Counted from the first letter of the stretch, positions 24,801-37,900 are shown. The stretch: 64,000 nucleotides of DNA from Odiellus spinosus (GCA_963920705.1 OY987227.1:2737526-2801525), one strand, 5' to 3'. Translations and numbers: made by a program. Notes: generated by a model from the letters alone, not told the origin.

Positions 24801-26534
24801 TTTTGATCAATTTCTTCGATATTTTTGATGGGGCTTAGAATTTGCACCACGCTGCTTTTATAGCTTAGACGGTTCTCTTTAAGAATTTAACCACTATTCA
24901 GTCCTAGCCTTTAACGGTAAGTCGCCAGCTCAGTTTTAGTTCCAAATGAAGAAATTAATTTTTTCGGTAAGGTACACTAGGCTCTTGGGCTTCACTTTAG
25001 ATCAATTTTTTGATATTTTTGATGGGGCTGAGAATTTGCACCACGCTGCTTTTATAGCTTAGACGGTTCTCTTTAAGAATTTAACTACTATTGAGTCCTA
25101 TCATTTAACGATAACTCGCCAGCTTCTTAAAGACGATCTCTTTAAGAATTTAACCACTATTCATTCCTATCCTCTAACGATAAGTCGCCAGCTCAGTTTT
25201 AGTTCCAAATAAATAAATTAATTTTTTCGTTAAGGTACTCTAGGCTTCCCTTTAGATCAATTTTTTCGATCTTTTTGATTGGGCTTAGAATTTGCACCAC
25301 GCTGATTTTATAGCTTAGACGGTTTTCTTTATGAATTTAGCCACTATTCAATACTAGCCTCTAACGATAAGTCGCCAGCTCAGTTTTATTTCCAAATAAA
25401 TAAATAATTTTTTTCGGTAAGGTACACTAGGCTCTTGGGCTTCCCTTTAGAACAATTTTTTCGATCTTTTTGATGGGGCTTAGAATTTGCACCACGCTGC
25501 TTTTATAGCTTAGACCGTTCTCTTTAAGAATTTAGCCACGATTCAATCCTAGTCTTTAACTATAAGTCGCCAGCTCAGTTTTAGTTCCAAATGAAGAAAT
25601 TCATTTTTTCGGTAAGGTACACTAGGCTCTTGGGCTTCCCTTTAGATCAATTTTTTCGATCTTTTTGACTGATCTTAGAATTTGCACCACGCTGATTTTA
25701 TAGTTTAGACGGTTCTCTTTAAGAATTTAGCCACTTTTCAATCCTAGCCTTTAACGATAAGTCGCCAGCTCAGTTTTAGTTCGAAATGTAGAAATTAATT
25801 TTTTCGGTAAGGTACACTAGGCTCTTGGGCTTCCCTTTAGATCATTTTTTTCGATCTTTTTGATGGGGCTTAGAATTTGCACCACGCTGATTTTATAGAT
25901 TAGACGGTTCTCTTTAAGAATTTAGCCACTATTCAATCCAGCCTTTAACGATAAGTCGCCAGCTCAGTTTTAGTTCCCAATAAATAATTTAATTTTTTCG
26001 GTAAGGTACACTAGGCTCTTGCGCTTCCCTTTAGATCAATTTTTTCGATATTTTTGATTGGCTTAGAATTTGCAACACGACGGTTCTCAATAAGAATTAG
26101 CCACTATTCAATCCTAGCCTTTAAAGATAAGTCGCCAGCTCAGTTTTAGTTCCAAATGAAGAAAAAATTTTTTTCGGTAAGGTACACTAGGCTCTTGGGC
26201 TTCCCTTTAAATCAATTTTTTCGCTCTTTTTGATGGTGCTTAGAATTTGCACCAGGCTGATTTTATAGCTTAGACCGTTCTCTTTAAGAATTTAGCCACG
26301 ATTCAACCCTTGCCTTTGACGATAAGTCGCCAGCTCAGTTTTAGTTCCAAATTAAAAAATTAATTTTTTAGCAAGGCGCGCCAAGCTCTTTAGTTTCCCT
26401 TTAAATCAACTTTTTCGCCCTTTTTGATGGGGCTTAGAATTTGCACAATGCTTATTTTGTAGCTTAGATGGTTCTCTTTAAGAATTTAGCCACTATTCAA
26501 TCCTAGTCTTAAACTATAAGTCGCCAGCTCAGTT
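18883..26534 (+). repeat. Satellite array block 2, ~195-bp monomer, type A
   Basis: About 39 head-to-tail monomers in the same orientation and of the same type as block 1. A higher-order unit of about 2.78 kb (about 14 monomers) is visible: the odd variant GCTTCTTAAAGACGATCTC near 22,335 recurs near 25,118, with matching neighbours on both sides. The last kilobase (25,490-26,534) matches 11,340-12,181 of block 1 closely, and the first few hundred bases match the start of block 3 (39,967 on). This shows that the satellite flanks were duplicated together with LINE-B. No gene is seen. Confidence 0.97.
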
Positions 26535-26587
26535 GAATTTGAATTGAATTGAATTTATTTCGATTGTTAAGGAATTACAAAGGTGGC

Positions 26588-26623
26588 GCGGGGCTAAGTC
26601 ACAAAGCGACTTGTAAGCCCCGC
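26588..26623 (-). other. LINE-B copy 2 3' UTR hairpin
   Basis: Same hairpin as in copy 1: GCGGGGCT, TAC bulge, AAGTC, loop, GACTT, AGCCCCGC in the element sense. Both stems are unchanged from copy 1. Confidence 0.75.
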
Positions 26624-26853
26624 AGTATATAGTAAGATAAATATATTAACATATGCTTAATATAAAGCAAGATTAACAAAAAATAATAGTTAAATTAGTT
26701 AAAAATTTAATAATTTCTAAATTAAATTAAATTAAATTAAATTAGGGAGGCAATTTGCGTATTGAACTAATGATATTTACAGCTCTCCTCCCAAGTTTAG
26801 TTGCCTTATCTGCTTCTTAAAACATCTACTTGATTGTTTTAAGCTTTGGAGTT

Positions 26854-29487
26854 CTACAGTTCGCGAATTAAATAATTTACACCATTATAGTAAAGGGAAA
26901 TTAGTTTTTTTGTGGTTTTACATAAAGGTACTTTCAACATCTCTATAGATCTCGTGTTTCTCGTTTTTTCTCTCTTAATGAAGTTTTTTGAGCCATATTT
27001 TAATTCTTCGTATATATAACAAATACTAACATATTTAAAACATTCGTTAACATTTAATAATTTTGCTCGTTCGAAGTAATCAAAAGTATGGTGTCTAGAA
27101 GGGAGATTAAAAATACTTCGTAGTACTCTCTTCTGTAGGATTTGTATTCGATTAGTGTTATTATTGGATGTACATCCCCAGAATTGGAGACCATATGTCA
27201 TTACTGAGTAGAATAGAGCGTAGTAAATTTCAAATAAAATTTTACGAGGTATCATATTTTTGCAGTAAAACATTATCCCACAGACCCTACATAGGGTTTG
27301 GCTTATAATGTTTATATGGTAGTCCCAGGTAAGATGCGTGTCAAACCAAAGGCCAAGGTACTTATACTTATCAACTCGTTTAATTTCCATGTTATTAAAT
27401 TCAACCCGACTTTCAATGTCCCCAATATCTCTACCTCGATTACGAAAAAGAACATATTCTGTCTTATCGATGTTAAGTCTTAACCCATTAGTGGTCAGCC
27501 ATTTATAGATTATGCTCAGGTAGTAGTTAGTAGAGGTAATGGCCGATTCTGGTATGAGTGATTTACATAATAATAGCGCGTCATCCGCATACATATATAA
27601 CTGGCCCAGAGGAATTTGATCTAATAGGTCATTGATATACAAGTTAAACAACAACGGAGAGATTATTGAGCCTTGGGGAACTCCTGATGTTAAATATTGA
27701 GATTGGGACAGTTTTTCACCTACTCTCGTGTAACATGGTCTATCTGTTAAGTAGCTTTTCAGCCAATCTCCCGCCACTCCCCGGATTCCCATACGATATA
27801 ATTTACTAAGAAGTCTGTCATGCGCAATACTATCGAAGGCCTTCCGTAGGTCTAGGAACACTCCCACACATACGTGTCTGGTGTCTAGCGCGTCCAGGAT
27901 AAATTTATAGGTCCCCGAGATGGCATTCATAGTACTTCTACCAGGTCTAAAGCCAAATTGATATTCGGAAAATAGATAATTATTCTCGGTAAATGACTTA
28001 AGTCGATTAAAATAGGCCTTATCAAATATCTTAGAGATAAAAGATAGAAGGGAGATTGGGCGATAGCTACCGGGACAGCTAACATCACCATTCTTAAAGA
28101 TGGGTATTATTACAGTTCTCTTGAGTTTATCAGGATAGGAGCCACTTTGAAAAGATAGATTTATCAAGTAGACCAACGGTAGTAGAAGATATTGTATGGC
28201 TTTCTTCATTGGTTTCGAGTGGAAGTTATCAAGGCCTGGAGCGGAGCTTGCTGGTAAAGTGTTAGAGATATTGAAGATTTCTCTTTCGTCAGCAGGATAA
28301 AGAGCCATGGTATGTGGGTTACTTTCTAGGTATGTATTAGGATCTCCCTGGCTAGCAAGTGCTTCGTTATTGGTGAAGCATTTGTTAAGTTGGTTCAAAT
28401 CAATAGGTGTTCCCAATGAAGTTTTCTCACTTCGACCTAATATTTGATTTACAATTTTCCATTTGGTCTTGGATGAATCTGCCGCGATTAGTTTTTGATA
28501 ATAATGGGAATTTCGCCGGTTTCTGATTAGATTATTACATTGATTTCTCAGACGGAAATATTTATCGTTGTTTAATTGGGTGGGTAATCGTTTGTAGAGC
28601 TTTTGAAGTTTATGTTTCTGTCTAAGTAGAAGTTTAATTTCAGGGCTTATCGGTACCTGGAAGTTTATTTTGATATTTCTAATTTCGAAACACCTATTAT
28701 ATTCAAGTACCAGTTTTTCTTCAAAGTAGTTATAGGCCTGGTTAATGTTAGTGATCAAGAATAGTTCTTCCCAATTTAAATTAGAGATTTGTACAGAATT
28801 TAATAATATTTGCTTTACTCAGGTTACGGATTTTGGTCTCAGGGATAGCTTTTGTCATTTTGCCAAATCTTAAATGAATTGGATAATGGTCAGTGATATC
28901 AATTTGTTTAAGTACTTCAAAGGTTCCATCGTAATTAGCAAGTACGTTATCAATACATGTAGAACTTGTAGCTGTAACTCTTGTGGGTTCATGAATAATT
29001 CGCTTAAGGTCATAACTTAGGAATAGATCAACCAGTGCTGAAGCACATGGTGACTCTACCAGGAGATCAACGTTAAAGTCTCCCAAAACTGTTTTATTTA
29101 CCTTACCCGTACCCATACCAATTGCAATAAGTTCAAGGAGGTTTAGAAAATTATCATACACAGCAGTGTGTGGTCTGTAAATAATTGCGTAGTAGTCCCC
29201 AGTGTTCGTGTTTTTTATGACAAAACTCTCAATGTCGCCAGTAAAATAACAGAGGTCAGTGATTATTGTAAAGTTAATGTTTTCCCTATAGTAGAATCCC
29301 ACCCCACCCCTAATCTATTTCCATGTCCTACAAATTTGTAATTTGGCAGATATAAATGATAATCATCCCGGAACCAAGTCTCTGTTAATGCAATTATATC
29401 TGGATTTATTCCAAGTGTCACAATTGTTGTCATGAAAGCAGGTAGATTATGTTTGGCACTTCTAATGTTCGAGTAAACTAGTGTCAT
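26854..29487 (-). pseudogene. LINE-B copy 2 ORF2 (EEP-RT), two frameshifts, RT open
   Basis: This is the best-preserved LINE-B ORF2. The N-terminal EEP part starts at 29,487 (MTLVYSNIRSAK). The frame shifts near 29,300, where a run of G after NRLG is one base short; copy 1 has the same lesion. The EEP continues as GFYYRENINF, GDFNVDL and ITDHYPI to about 28,785, where a two-base loss absent from copy 1 shifts the frame again. From 28,758 to 26,854 an open frame of 634 codons covers the connector and the whole RT (SAPGLDNFH, YRPISLLS, QFGFRPGRS, DLRKAFDS, VPQGSIISP, YADDALL) and the C-terminal QFWG and LQKRVLRS blocks. No RNase H domain is present. Confidence 0.92.
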
Positions 29488-29552
29488 TTAAGTAAATATT
29501 GGGTTCACTAGTTAGTATTACAATTCTAATAATAAAAATAAAAGTTTTGTAT

Positions 29553-29743
29553 CTACTTCTTTAAAACTACACAGTTTTCAGCCTCATTAAAGTAGAATTT
29601 GCTTTCATTAATTTGTATGGTGAAATGTGAGGTAAACTTTCCATTTTCATTTCCGGGCTCTTTAAGAAATTTTCTTAGAAAATAGCGAGCACGGTCTTTT
29701 TTAGGTGTGAAGTCATGAGAAATGTAGATTGAGGAGCCCTTAA
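29553..29743 (-). pseudogene. LINE-B copy 2 ORF1, 3' fragment
   Basis: C-terminal part of ORF1 (KKDRARYFLRKFLKEP, FTIQINESKFYF) cut off from the rest by the TTAA-flanked insertion whose near edge is 29,744. It matches 17,663-17,855 of copy 1. Confidence 0.85.
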
Positions 29744-29989
29744 AGCGAGTGTCTGCTCGATTTAGTTACGATTTCAACCGCTAGATGTAGTAATTTTTTT
29801 GTAAATTTGAAAAATATTTGAAAAATGGACCTTTTCATCTAAGTCCCATGATTGGATAAAATGTGTCACGTGTGTACAAAAACTTAGACTGGGGCTTCAA
29901 TTGGACATACAACATAATGAAAAGGGTAGCCTGCTAACGCGTCTCGCTAAACAGTCCATTTTCTCTCGCGTCTGTCTTGGTAGCTCAGC

Positions 29990-30215
29990 TGCTTTACGGA
30001 CAGTTTATCGTGTAAACATTGGTCGTAACAAATTTATCGTGGACAATTTATCGTAGTCAATTTACCGTAGTATACAATTGACCGTAGAGCATATTATATC
30101 GTAAAAAGTTCACCGTGACTAAATTTACCGTTGATACATTCTTCCCGTTACATATTTACCTTATCCCGAAAAAAAATTGCAGTCAGTTTATCGTGTAAAC
30201 ATTGGTCGTAACAAA
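29990..30215. repeat. Left cluster of TTTAYCGT motifs
   Basis: Short motifs TTTATCGT, TTTACCGT, ATTGACCGT, TTCACCGT and TTTACCTT recur every 12-22 bp. The phrase TTTATCGTGTAAACATTGG occurs twice, at about 30,004 and 30,187. Confidence 0.7.
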
Positions 30216-31935
30216 CTGGGACGAGCTAGTTCGACTGATAACCTAACCTAACCTAAGAACACACCGATAAAAAATATCTAAATTAATACTTATCAGATCC
30301 ACTCTCGCGCGTACGACTTTTTTAAAGGATATTTAGAATTCCCGGAGTCGCCTGTCACCAGTCTTTTTGCAAGGGCGATCAACTTTAGGATTTAAATTTT
30401 TTCGCGGTCGACTTTCAACCTAACCTACTTTAATACTTAGCAAACTCCATTTGGATAAATGTTTAAGCATTTCGAATATTTAACAAACTCTTATTTTAAT
30501 CAAGTTTTTTGCTTTTAAATAATTTGACACTCCCTATTAGCTTTATAATGAGGTGAACGACACATTTTCACACGTTAAGGCCCTACCGCAGTAAAAAAGC
30601 AGTTTTCGATGAATTTCATTTACGTTTTTAATCCCTTTAAAACTTCAACAAAGCTATGAAACTTTTCAAACTTAATTATTCAAATCTTATCTTTAAACTG
30701 GTAATTTTTTAAGATCTTGAAAAAATTAGTTTTTGAGTAATTTTAGTTTAGGTTAATGCCCTTTTGTATTCGCACTTGTTCATTATAATGTAACTCGCGT
30801 CAAATGTATGGGTCCGAAATTTTTTATTCTAAGCTCTTTTCAATCACAATTGTTGGGTCAAAGGGATGAGATACTTTCAGGAAGATCCAATTATTAATTC
30901 GGGAGTTAAGTAAGTTCAAAGTCAAATTTAGTTTTTCAAAAATTTCTACATGATTTTCATACATCGAAATCACACACTTCTTTTCATTTTAAAATTTCGA
31001 AAAACCTTCATCCCCTGAAATACATATTCAGCTTATTTTTAAAACAATTCCCGTAATTTTCCCATTACTGATACGCGTACGAGTTAAGTTTAAATACAGT
31101 GCTATATTTCGCCATTGAAATTAACCTTGTGCCCAAAATCTCGTAGTTCCGGCAAAATCCGCTCGGGGGCCACCGAATTCTGACCTACTAATAGCTGCGA
31201 TTTCTTTCCTCCGTATTACCCTCTATCATCAAAGGTCCCGAGGGGGCAATTATCCAGCAAGTAAAATGACTCGCCGCGCGGGACGTCCGATCTCAGCTAT
31301 TAGGTCGTAAAAAAGAAGGGTACCCTTCTCCGGGACATTTCGCTGGGGGTGGAGGGGGTTTGGGGGGGGGGTCAAGTGCTTCCAAAACTACAACAATACT
31401 TTTGGCTAAATAAAGAAGGCATTTTCTTTACGCGGTCCTGAAATGCTATAGTTGGCAATGATACCGCGAAGTGACACATAATATTGAACCCAATAAAGAA
31501 AATAGTAAACACATTTTGTGACTTTCTCTTATGGTTGGAGAGATGCTATTTTTGGGCCTTATGTTTTCCTAGAGTTTCAACGAAGTTTTGAATCTTTATT
31601 TTCGTTATTCCTCTCGCTCGGAGACACGAACATATACATAGTTTTCACTAAGGGGGGTAAGTGCCGTTCCCCCCATGTTGCCAACCACTAATGAGTGCAG
31701 AGGGAAAGGCTAGAGTTCAGTTTTGAAACTGATCTGTTCTGAACTGCACTCACAAGCTCCTGGCAACCTGGGAATGAAAGCAAAGCTGGGTAAGAGGGGT
31801 GGAATTATCTTTTGCCCCTTTACTGAAAACTATGTATAAGCATATTTCAAATTAATTCTAAAAGGTAGGATAAATAAAACTGTATTTGTTATAGCCTATA
31901 TGCAATCATATTTCAAAATCAACGTGAAGAAATGT

Positions 31936-32050
31936 ATGAGTAACGTCCATATATCTGTCGGTCAAATCAACGCTAGGATTAATATTTGGACGTTACTCAT
32001 AACGTCCATATATTAATCCTAGCGTTGATTTGACCGACAGATATACCTAA
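31936..32050. repeat. Near-perfect inverted repeat, ~45-bp arms
   Basis: The arm with TCTGTCGGTCAAATCAACGC (from about 31,953) is followed, after a short spacer containing a second copy of AACGTCCATATAT, by its reverse complement ending at about 32,046. A cruciform or transcribed hairpin would form easily. It could be a small fold-back element. Confidence 0.75.
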
Positions 32051-32545
32051 CATAATTATCAATTTGGAAAAAACTGTTATACATAAGTTGGCTCAAAGTT
32101 GAGCTTTTAATTTTCAAAGATAAGTATTTTAGTAGTCAAGCTAAAACATAACGCTCCATTACTTTTTATAGAAGTGTAAACCCCAAAGCAAAGTATATTC
32201 TTGCGCAAGAACACAGGTTCCAAAAAAAAAAGAATAAAATAAAAATCTTATCCCTTATTATAAGCACTGTTCGCAAATTAGAATCAATGCGTTGATAGCC
32301 GGAGGAATTCTTTTTATAAGGACCATCTGCCCATTTTAGTCCCCGTCCCGTTCATCGTAATACTGTCTCAACGCATAATACACGAGAAGGGTGCATATTT
32401 TTTGTTAAAGGGAAAATGAAGTCTGTCAAGGATTTTTTATTGATTGCTTAATTTTTAAATAGGTCTAATAATATTTAATTATAAATCAATTTTTAACTTA
32501 TTCGGAAAATATGGATTCGCGGTAATTGAATTTTTTGCAGTGGGT

Positions 32546-32651
32546 GGGCCGATCAATCAGCGAACGCGAATCGGGGTTGCTATGGAAACACTCGAATAGG
32601 GCGCGCTTCAGCTCGGTATTATGTGGCACGCACGTTCGCTGACTGATCGGC
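32546..32651. repeat. Imperfect inverted repeat, ~20-bp arms
   Basis: GCCGATCAATCAGCGAACG at the left is matched by CGTTCGCTGACTGATCGGC at the right, with one mismatch and a spacer of about 65 bp that is richer in GC than its surroundings. It may be a small MITE. Confidence 0.6.
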
Positions 32652-33223
32652 AAAAAAATTAAATATCTAAGAATCCCCGCTAAGCCTCAAAAAAGTTTAA
32701 AAAAATACTAATTAAATATTAATCTGTAAAATTGTAACTGGTGAATTAGATCTATGATGAGATCGATAAAAACTACTAGTTGTCAGACTTCATTCTCCCT
32801 TTAAATACCCACAGTTGACTATTCTTGAATACTTTTTCCTTTCATGGATATTCTGGTTTCCTACTCATTTTATGACCAATTTATCACTTGAAGGGAATTC
32901 CTATTTTTGAGGGGCGGTAAAGTCAAACGAAACAAACTTTTTGCCGATATAATAGAAAAATCTTGGAAGAGTCAATAAAAAATTAAGAAACCCCTCACGA
33001 TTCAGCCGGAATTTTCAGTACTTTCAAATTAGCTAGTCAAGAGTTTATCTATTGCTTAAATGAGAATTGAGCTCACTGGAAGAGACCACACTTTGAAATG
33101 TCAGGTTGAATTTATCACATTTTCTGGAAAATCTCAATACGCGACGTCTTGTTTAGAATAAAATCGAAGCTAAGGACATCTGGTGGCAGAAAACCTTAAC
33201 TTTTTTTGTGGTACAGCCTTAAT

Positions 33224-33460
33224 AATGAAAATACGATATATGGTTAACGTTGATAACGGTAAAATATTTACGGTATATTGTGTACGTTAAAACTTAACAC
33301 GGTAAATAAATTTACGGTAAAAAAAGTTACGATTAATTATGGCGTTAATGTGGTTTACGGTGAATAGGTAAACGATAATAATGAATGTACGATGAATTTT
33401 AAACGGTAAAGTGCCCACGGTAAAATAGTTACGATAAATTACACACGTTAAATTGACCGT
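33224..33460. repeat. Right cluster of ACGGTAAA motifs (inverted relative to the left cluster)
   Basis: ACGGTAAA, ACGATAAA, ACGTTAAA and related octamers recur every 12-22 bp, as reverse complements of the motifs at 29,990-30,215. Confidence 0.7.
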
Positions 33461-33473
33461 ATCCCAGCTCGCT

Positions 33474-34718
33474 TGTACCGGCTGTTTCTCTCTTTCCGTT
33501 TTAAGTTTTACTTTTGAAATCGGTCTGGCAGCGGCGCTCTTATTACGCGGCTACGATACCACGAATGAAATTCGAATTGTTTGTAAGTTTCTAAATTATG
33601 TTTAAACTATAAATTAACAATATAAATACTAATCAAAAATTTTTTTCAGAATCTTTTGAATGAATGGTTGTCACTGGTCAGGATTATTAAAATGTAGGCC
33701 ATGTTCTAAAAACTTGAAACTTAGACGGTAGGGGCCTTAGCCGACTTCCGCCTCCGAGTTTCCGCGCGGCCGCGGCAGCCTTCGCCGGAGTTTGGTTTAC
33801 GAAGGCCGAGGCTGATTAGCGTGAAAATCAAAATGTTTTTACTTATTTCAAGTAATTTTAAGTATTTTAATGTTTATTTAAATATAATTTAATTAATTAT
33901 ACTGCTAATTTATTCCCATAGAGTCTTTGGCGGGTGCCAGGATTTCTTCAAAGTTCAAAAATTTGTTTGGCTTATAAATTGTTTTGGAAAATTTTAAAAT
34001 TTTGACCATGGAGTTCCTGAATCTCTACTATCTTTCTCCGAATTTTATTAAAAGTGGCTAAGCATAGTAATAAAGGTATGTAATCTTAAGATATAAACAA
34101 ATTATAATATTACAGAATACGCCTTTATAAATAAAGATTGTCATGTGCACGAAAATAAATTTGGCCAATAAAATTGGTAATAATTCATTTCGAATTACAA
34201 GAATAGTTATTGCTGTTCATTTAAGATTTTGAAGGAGTAATCTCACAAAATAGGTCTCTTCATATTTTTTGTTATCTTGGTCCAATTACGTAATCAAATG
34301 ATTTAGAATGTTGTTTTTAAAAAGAGTACGTAAAAAATTAACTAAAGTAGAAAATTATTTCCCGCATTAGCAACAACGATAAAAAGCCAAATTTCTCCTC
34401 AAGGCTCTACAGCTATTATGTATTTTCTTATAAAGTTTTAATTATTTTGCCAATTTGAGAGTAAACCTTTTCTCATTATTTTTCCAATGTATTTTGATAT
34501 AGATCAATTGGAATATTAGATTAACAAAGAACTGTTTACCACTAAACTATTCTGTAAAAGCTCTAAGTTCAAAAACCACTAACTAACCAAAAGAGCAAAT
34601 TAATTGCTTATTTTTAATGTTTATTCGTCAATCTGGAATATTGCTATAAAATTCAAAACTGAAAGATTCATTAGCAGGCCTTTATACTCTAAAATTAAAG
34701 TGATACTGTAACTGAACA
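33474..34718. other. Non-coding AT-rich stretch, nothing recognised
   Basis: No reading frame above about 60 codons looks coding. A GC-rich island (about 33,740-33,815, with GCGCGGCCGCGG) stands out from the AT-rich surroundings, but no gene or RNA could be assigned. Confidence 0.5.
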
Positions 34719-34970
34719 TTCGCGATTTCGGGAAAAACTTTCGCGATTTCGGGAAAAACTTTCGCGATTTCGGGAAAAACTTTCGCGATTTCGGGAAAAA
34801 CTTTCGCGATTTCGGGAAAAACTTTCGCGATTTCGGGAAAAACTTTGGCGATTTCGGGAAAAACTTTCGCGATTTCGGGAAAAACTTTCGCGATTTCGGG
34901 AAAAACTTTCGCGATTTCGGGAAAAACTTTCGCGGTTTCGGGTGAGCTTTCGCGATTTCGGGTGAACCAT
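34719..34970. repeat. Minisatellite, 21-bp unit, about 12 copies
   Basis: Tandem 21-bp units starting TCGCGATTTCGGG and ending AAAAACTT are almost identical over about 250 bp. The last two copies are variant (GGTGAGC, GGTGAACC). Because 21 is a multiple of three, the minus strand reads as an uninterrupted heptapeptide repeat, SFSRNRE. This is a by-product of the repeat and not evidence of a protein. Confidence 0.95.
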
Positions 34971-37900
34971 CAGCTTTGTCTCACTTGGGAAACTGTATAT
35001 TGAGAGAATTCATATGTGTCAAGGGTCAACAAAAACATTAAATGGAGTAGAACTTCATATATTCGTCGTTAATGAAAATCAAAATAAAGCTGTTATCATA
35101 GCTGTATGCCGGAGCTCAATCAAATATACATGGTACGTTTCAGTTTAGCTCGGACTCGGTTTATTTTGAAATTCAACATATTTAAGTTATTGAATGAGCC
35201 CGAGAATAGATAAATAATTATTATATAACCATACTGTTTATTGGATGATTGATTTAGACCCCTACCATAGCACACAGAAGGGTGTCTATTTCTCAAAAAC
35301 AAATTGGCTCTCGATATCAACACAATACTGTAAATACAGCAGTCTATATAACAAAAAAAAAAAAAAAAAAAAAAAAAAAAACATTGAGGAAGTACAATGA
35401 AACTTCAGAGTATCCATGAGCCAAGCCACAAAGCAATATTACAGTTTTATTTACAGGTAATGTAACTCTTGGGAACACAGGTTGCTAATACGGGAAATAA
35501 TTATATTTTCATATTTATACGTAGTCTATAAATTTTCTAACTATATTATAAAGTAATTGCAACTGACGGCAAATCTAAAATTTTAAATACCAAAGCCAAA
35601 AAAGTACGAATTTATTTTTATGATTCGTGGAAACGAAAATAGTCATTTTTGCTTTGTCTTTTCCACGGAAAAACTACATGCAGTACAATATAATACCCTA
35701 TCCCTCCCCTTTAGGTTAAAAGTCTTATTTTGTGAAATTACTCCTTTAAAATCGTAAAATAGAGTAGTATCGTTTGAGGGGTAATAAACGTCCCAGGTGT
35801 TCTAGCCAATGAAAGGGACTCATTTTGATCAGAATAGGCTATTTGAAGAAATCTTGAATCAATTCATAATCAGGGTTGCCAAAGGTCAGGAAAAAGGTCA
35901 TGGAATTTTAACCCACCAAATGTTTAATTTTATCATTTGGGTAACGGTTTTACCTTGAAAAAAGCATATGAGTCAGATTGTGAAATCCCCTTTTTATATA
36001 TTCTCTATTCTTTTGTATAAAATGAGAATGGGGGGGAAGGGGCCTTGAAAATAATATGGTCTCTTTTAAGAGTTATTTTAGCAGTATAAGGTCTATTTTC
36101 ACCTACTTTTCTCACCCATATAATCCCCATTCTCCCCTTCCCATGAGGGAAAGTAATTTCTTGTCTATTTTTTAGACCATGCGCCCTTTCACAAAATTAT
36201 CTCTCTAATAAACGGAATGTGACCTTGCAGCAACTAATGAAGTTATGATAGAGAGAGAGTTTTATCGGGGAGGTCTATTTTCGTCAATTTGTCGTTGTGG
36301 AATAAGATTTCTCAAATGTCTTTTTGGAGGGCTACTTTTTGGATTATTTTCTCATGGATAATAAGGGCAATAGCCAGATCTGCCACGCTTTTTATGGTCC
36401 ATTTGTAATTTTTTGGGGTAGGAAAGAGGGGTGGGGTTTAAAATTGGACATAATGGTTGGAACCTTGCATAAAGCAAAGAGTAAGTAAGCCAACAAGAAC
36501 GGTTGGGGGGGGGGGGGGAAGGGCGCTGTACCTCAGTAGTAGTAACAGCTTTTCTGTTTTTTCACCGCCCCCACTGGGCGAAAAGGCACAGTTGGCTTGC
36601 GGATTTGTAAACATTACCGCCCCTCCCTCAATTGTCTTTGAAGTCATAACAGAGCTTAAATTTCCCCTCTCCTCCGAGCCCTTATATGAGGGTTAACAGG
36701 GTACTCAGCGCCTTTAAATTATTTTGGACATCTCCAAACCAAAATCTTTATCATCACTTATCATTTATTTTAGTTCGTGAACTTCGTGGCGCTATTTTTC
36801 GAAATAGATCATGTATAAAAATCCTTAAAATATTTTTCCTTGAAAAATTACTTCCTACAGAAATTTGTAAGAATTATTTTTTTCCTGGGAAGAATTTTCG
36901 GTATTTTCATTGAAAATACCGAAAATGGTTCAACCGCCCAAAGTGTAAAAAATTTCATTATCGAGATATTCCCCTGAATTATTAAAAGTACTAAACCTGT
37001 AAACAATTGGGACCGATATCATTAAAAATTTGTTTTTAAAATATTTTATCAAGGATTAACGTTTAGACTATTTTTGGATTTGACCCCTAATTGCGTATAA
37101 TATTGTGACAAAAACCCTTTCAATCCCCCATCCCCCAGACAGGCGCATTTTCAAACCGAGTCGGAAATGTAGCCAGAGAAAATATCCATGAGAAAATGGA
37201 AAATATAAAACTCCTGAGAGCGATGTAAATAGTTTAGAAGGGGGTAGGAATAGTTTCAAACCGGGGGTAGGGAACCCACTGGGGAATGATAATCCCATGT
37301 TTCATCGCCCTTTGCTTGGCTGATTCTGTACTATCTGTAGGTTGCTTAGCTCTTTTGGAGGGGCGACGGGGTAAAAATAAACGCAAGATGTCTATAGCGA
37401 GGGAAAAATAGAACAGTAGGCGAAAATAGACCTTACTCGCTTTTTAACACCTGTTTACACATTAGAGGGGGGAGTTAAAGTTGTTTCCCGGCTCAATTTT
37501 TCTATAATGTAAGGGTAAGGGCATGAAGAGCGGCGACAAGTTTTAACTCGTGTCGTTCATAGCCTCTGAAACTGTGCTTTCCCCTCCAATTCCTCGTTTT
37601 TATTTTCCCCCATTTGGCCAAACAAACAAATTTCCTCCTTTCGTCTCTTGTCCAAGAATATCCAAAATTATAGAAATGCAGCTAAGGCCGCTAGAATTTA
37701 GCCTGTTGTAATTTGACCTGATACAGACGCGTGCGGGATGTGAGGACGTCACTTGACTGCCCACCAAAAATGCGCATTTAACAACTTCCATATTGGGGGA
37801 GGGGCACAATTGTGAAATTGTTTTATTTTGTAAAATACTATAATATAATGTGCCAGCTGTACATATTTTTCAATAAAGGATAATAAAAAAATCCAAAGCC

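Larger units (their letters stand above)
29983..33473. mobile_element. Putative nested DNA element with inverted arrays of TTTATCGT/ACGGTAAA motifs
   Basis: The two ends resemble each other in inverted orientation: the left has AGCTGCTTTACGGACAGTTT and the right, reversed, has AGCTGGGATACGGTCAATTT. Inside each end lies a cluster of about a dozen degenerate motifs of the form TTTAYCGT (left, 29,990-30,215) or ACGRTAAA (right, 33,224-33,460), always pointing the same way relative to the end. Such subterminal clusters commonly serve as transposase-binding sites in hAT, CACTA and related elements. No transposase frame is visible and no clear target duplication was found, so the family is open. 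Confidence 0.5.

Noticed and set aside
27298-27483. Plus-strand frame conserved between the two LINE-B copies (also 15,425-15,610)
   Set aside because: It is antisense to ORF2, and its conservation follows from the duplication.
29983-30010. tRNA-like A-box (TGGTAGCTCAGCTG)
   Set aside because: No B-box or cloverleaf follows at the required distance.
30236-30256. Interstitial telomere
   Set aside because: Only about three AACCT units. It is suggestive of an insect genome but too short to call a telomeric array.
34695-34970. Minus-strand repeat protein of SFSRNRE heptads
   Set aside because: The frame exists only because the DNA unit is 21 bp. There is no start context or flanking coding sequence.
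36438-37809. Several frames of 60-80 codons
   Set aside because: They overlap on both strands, include G-run translations, and show no domain or consistent composition.
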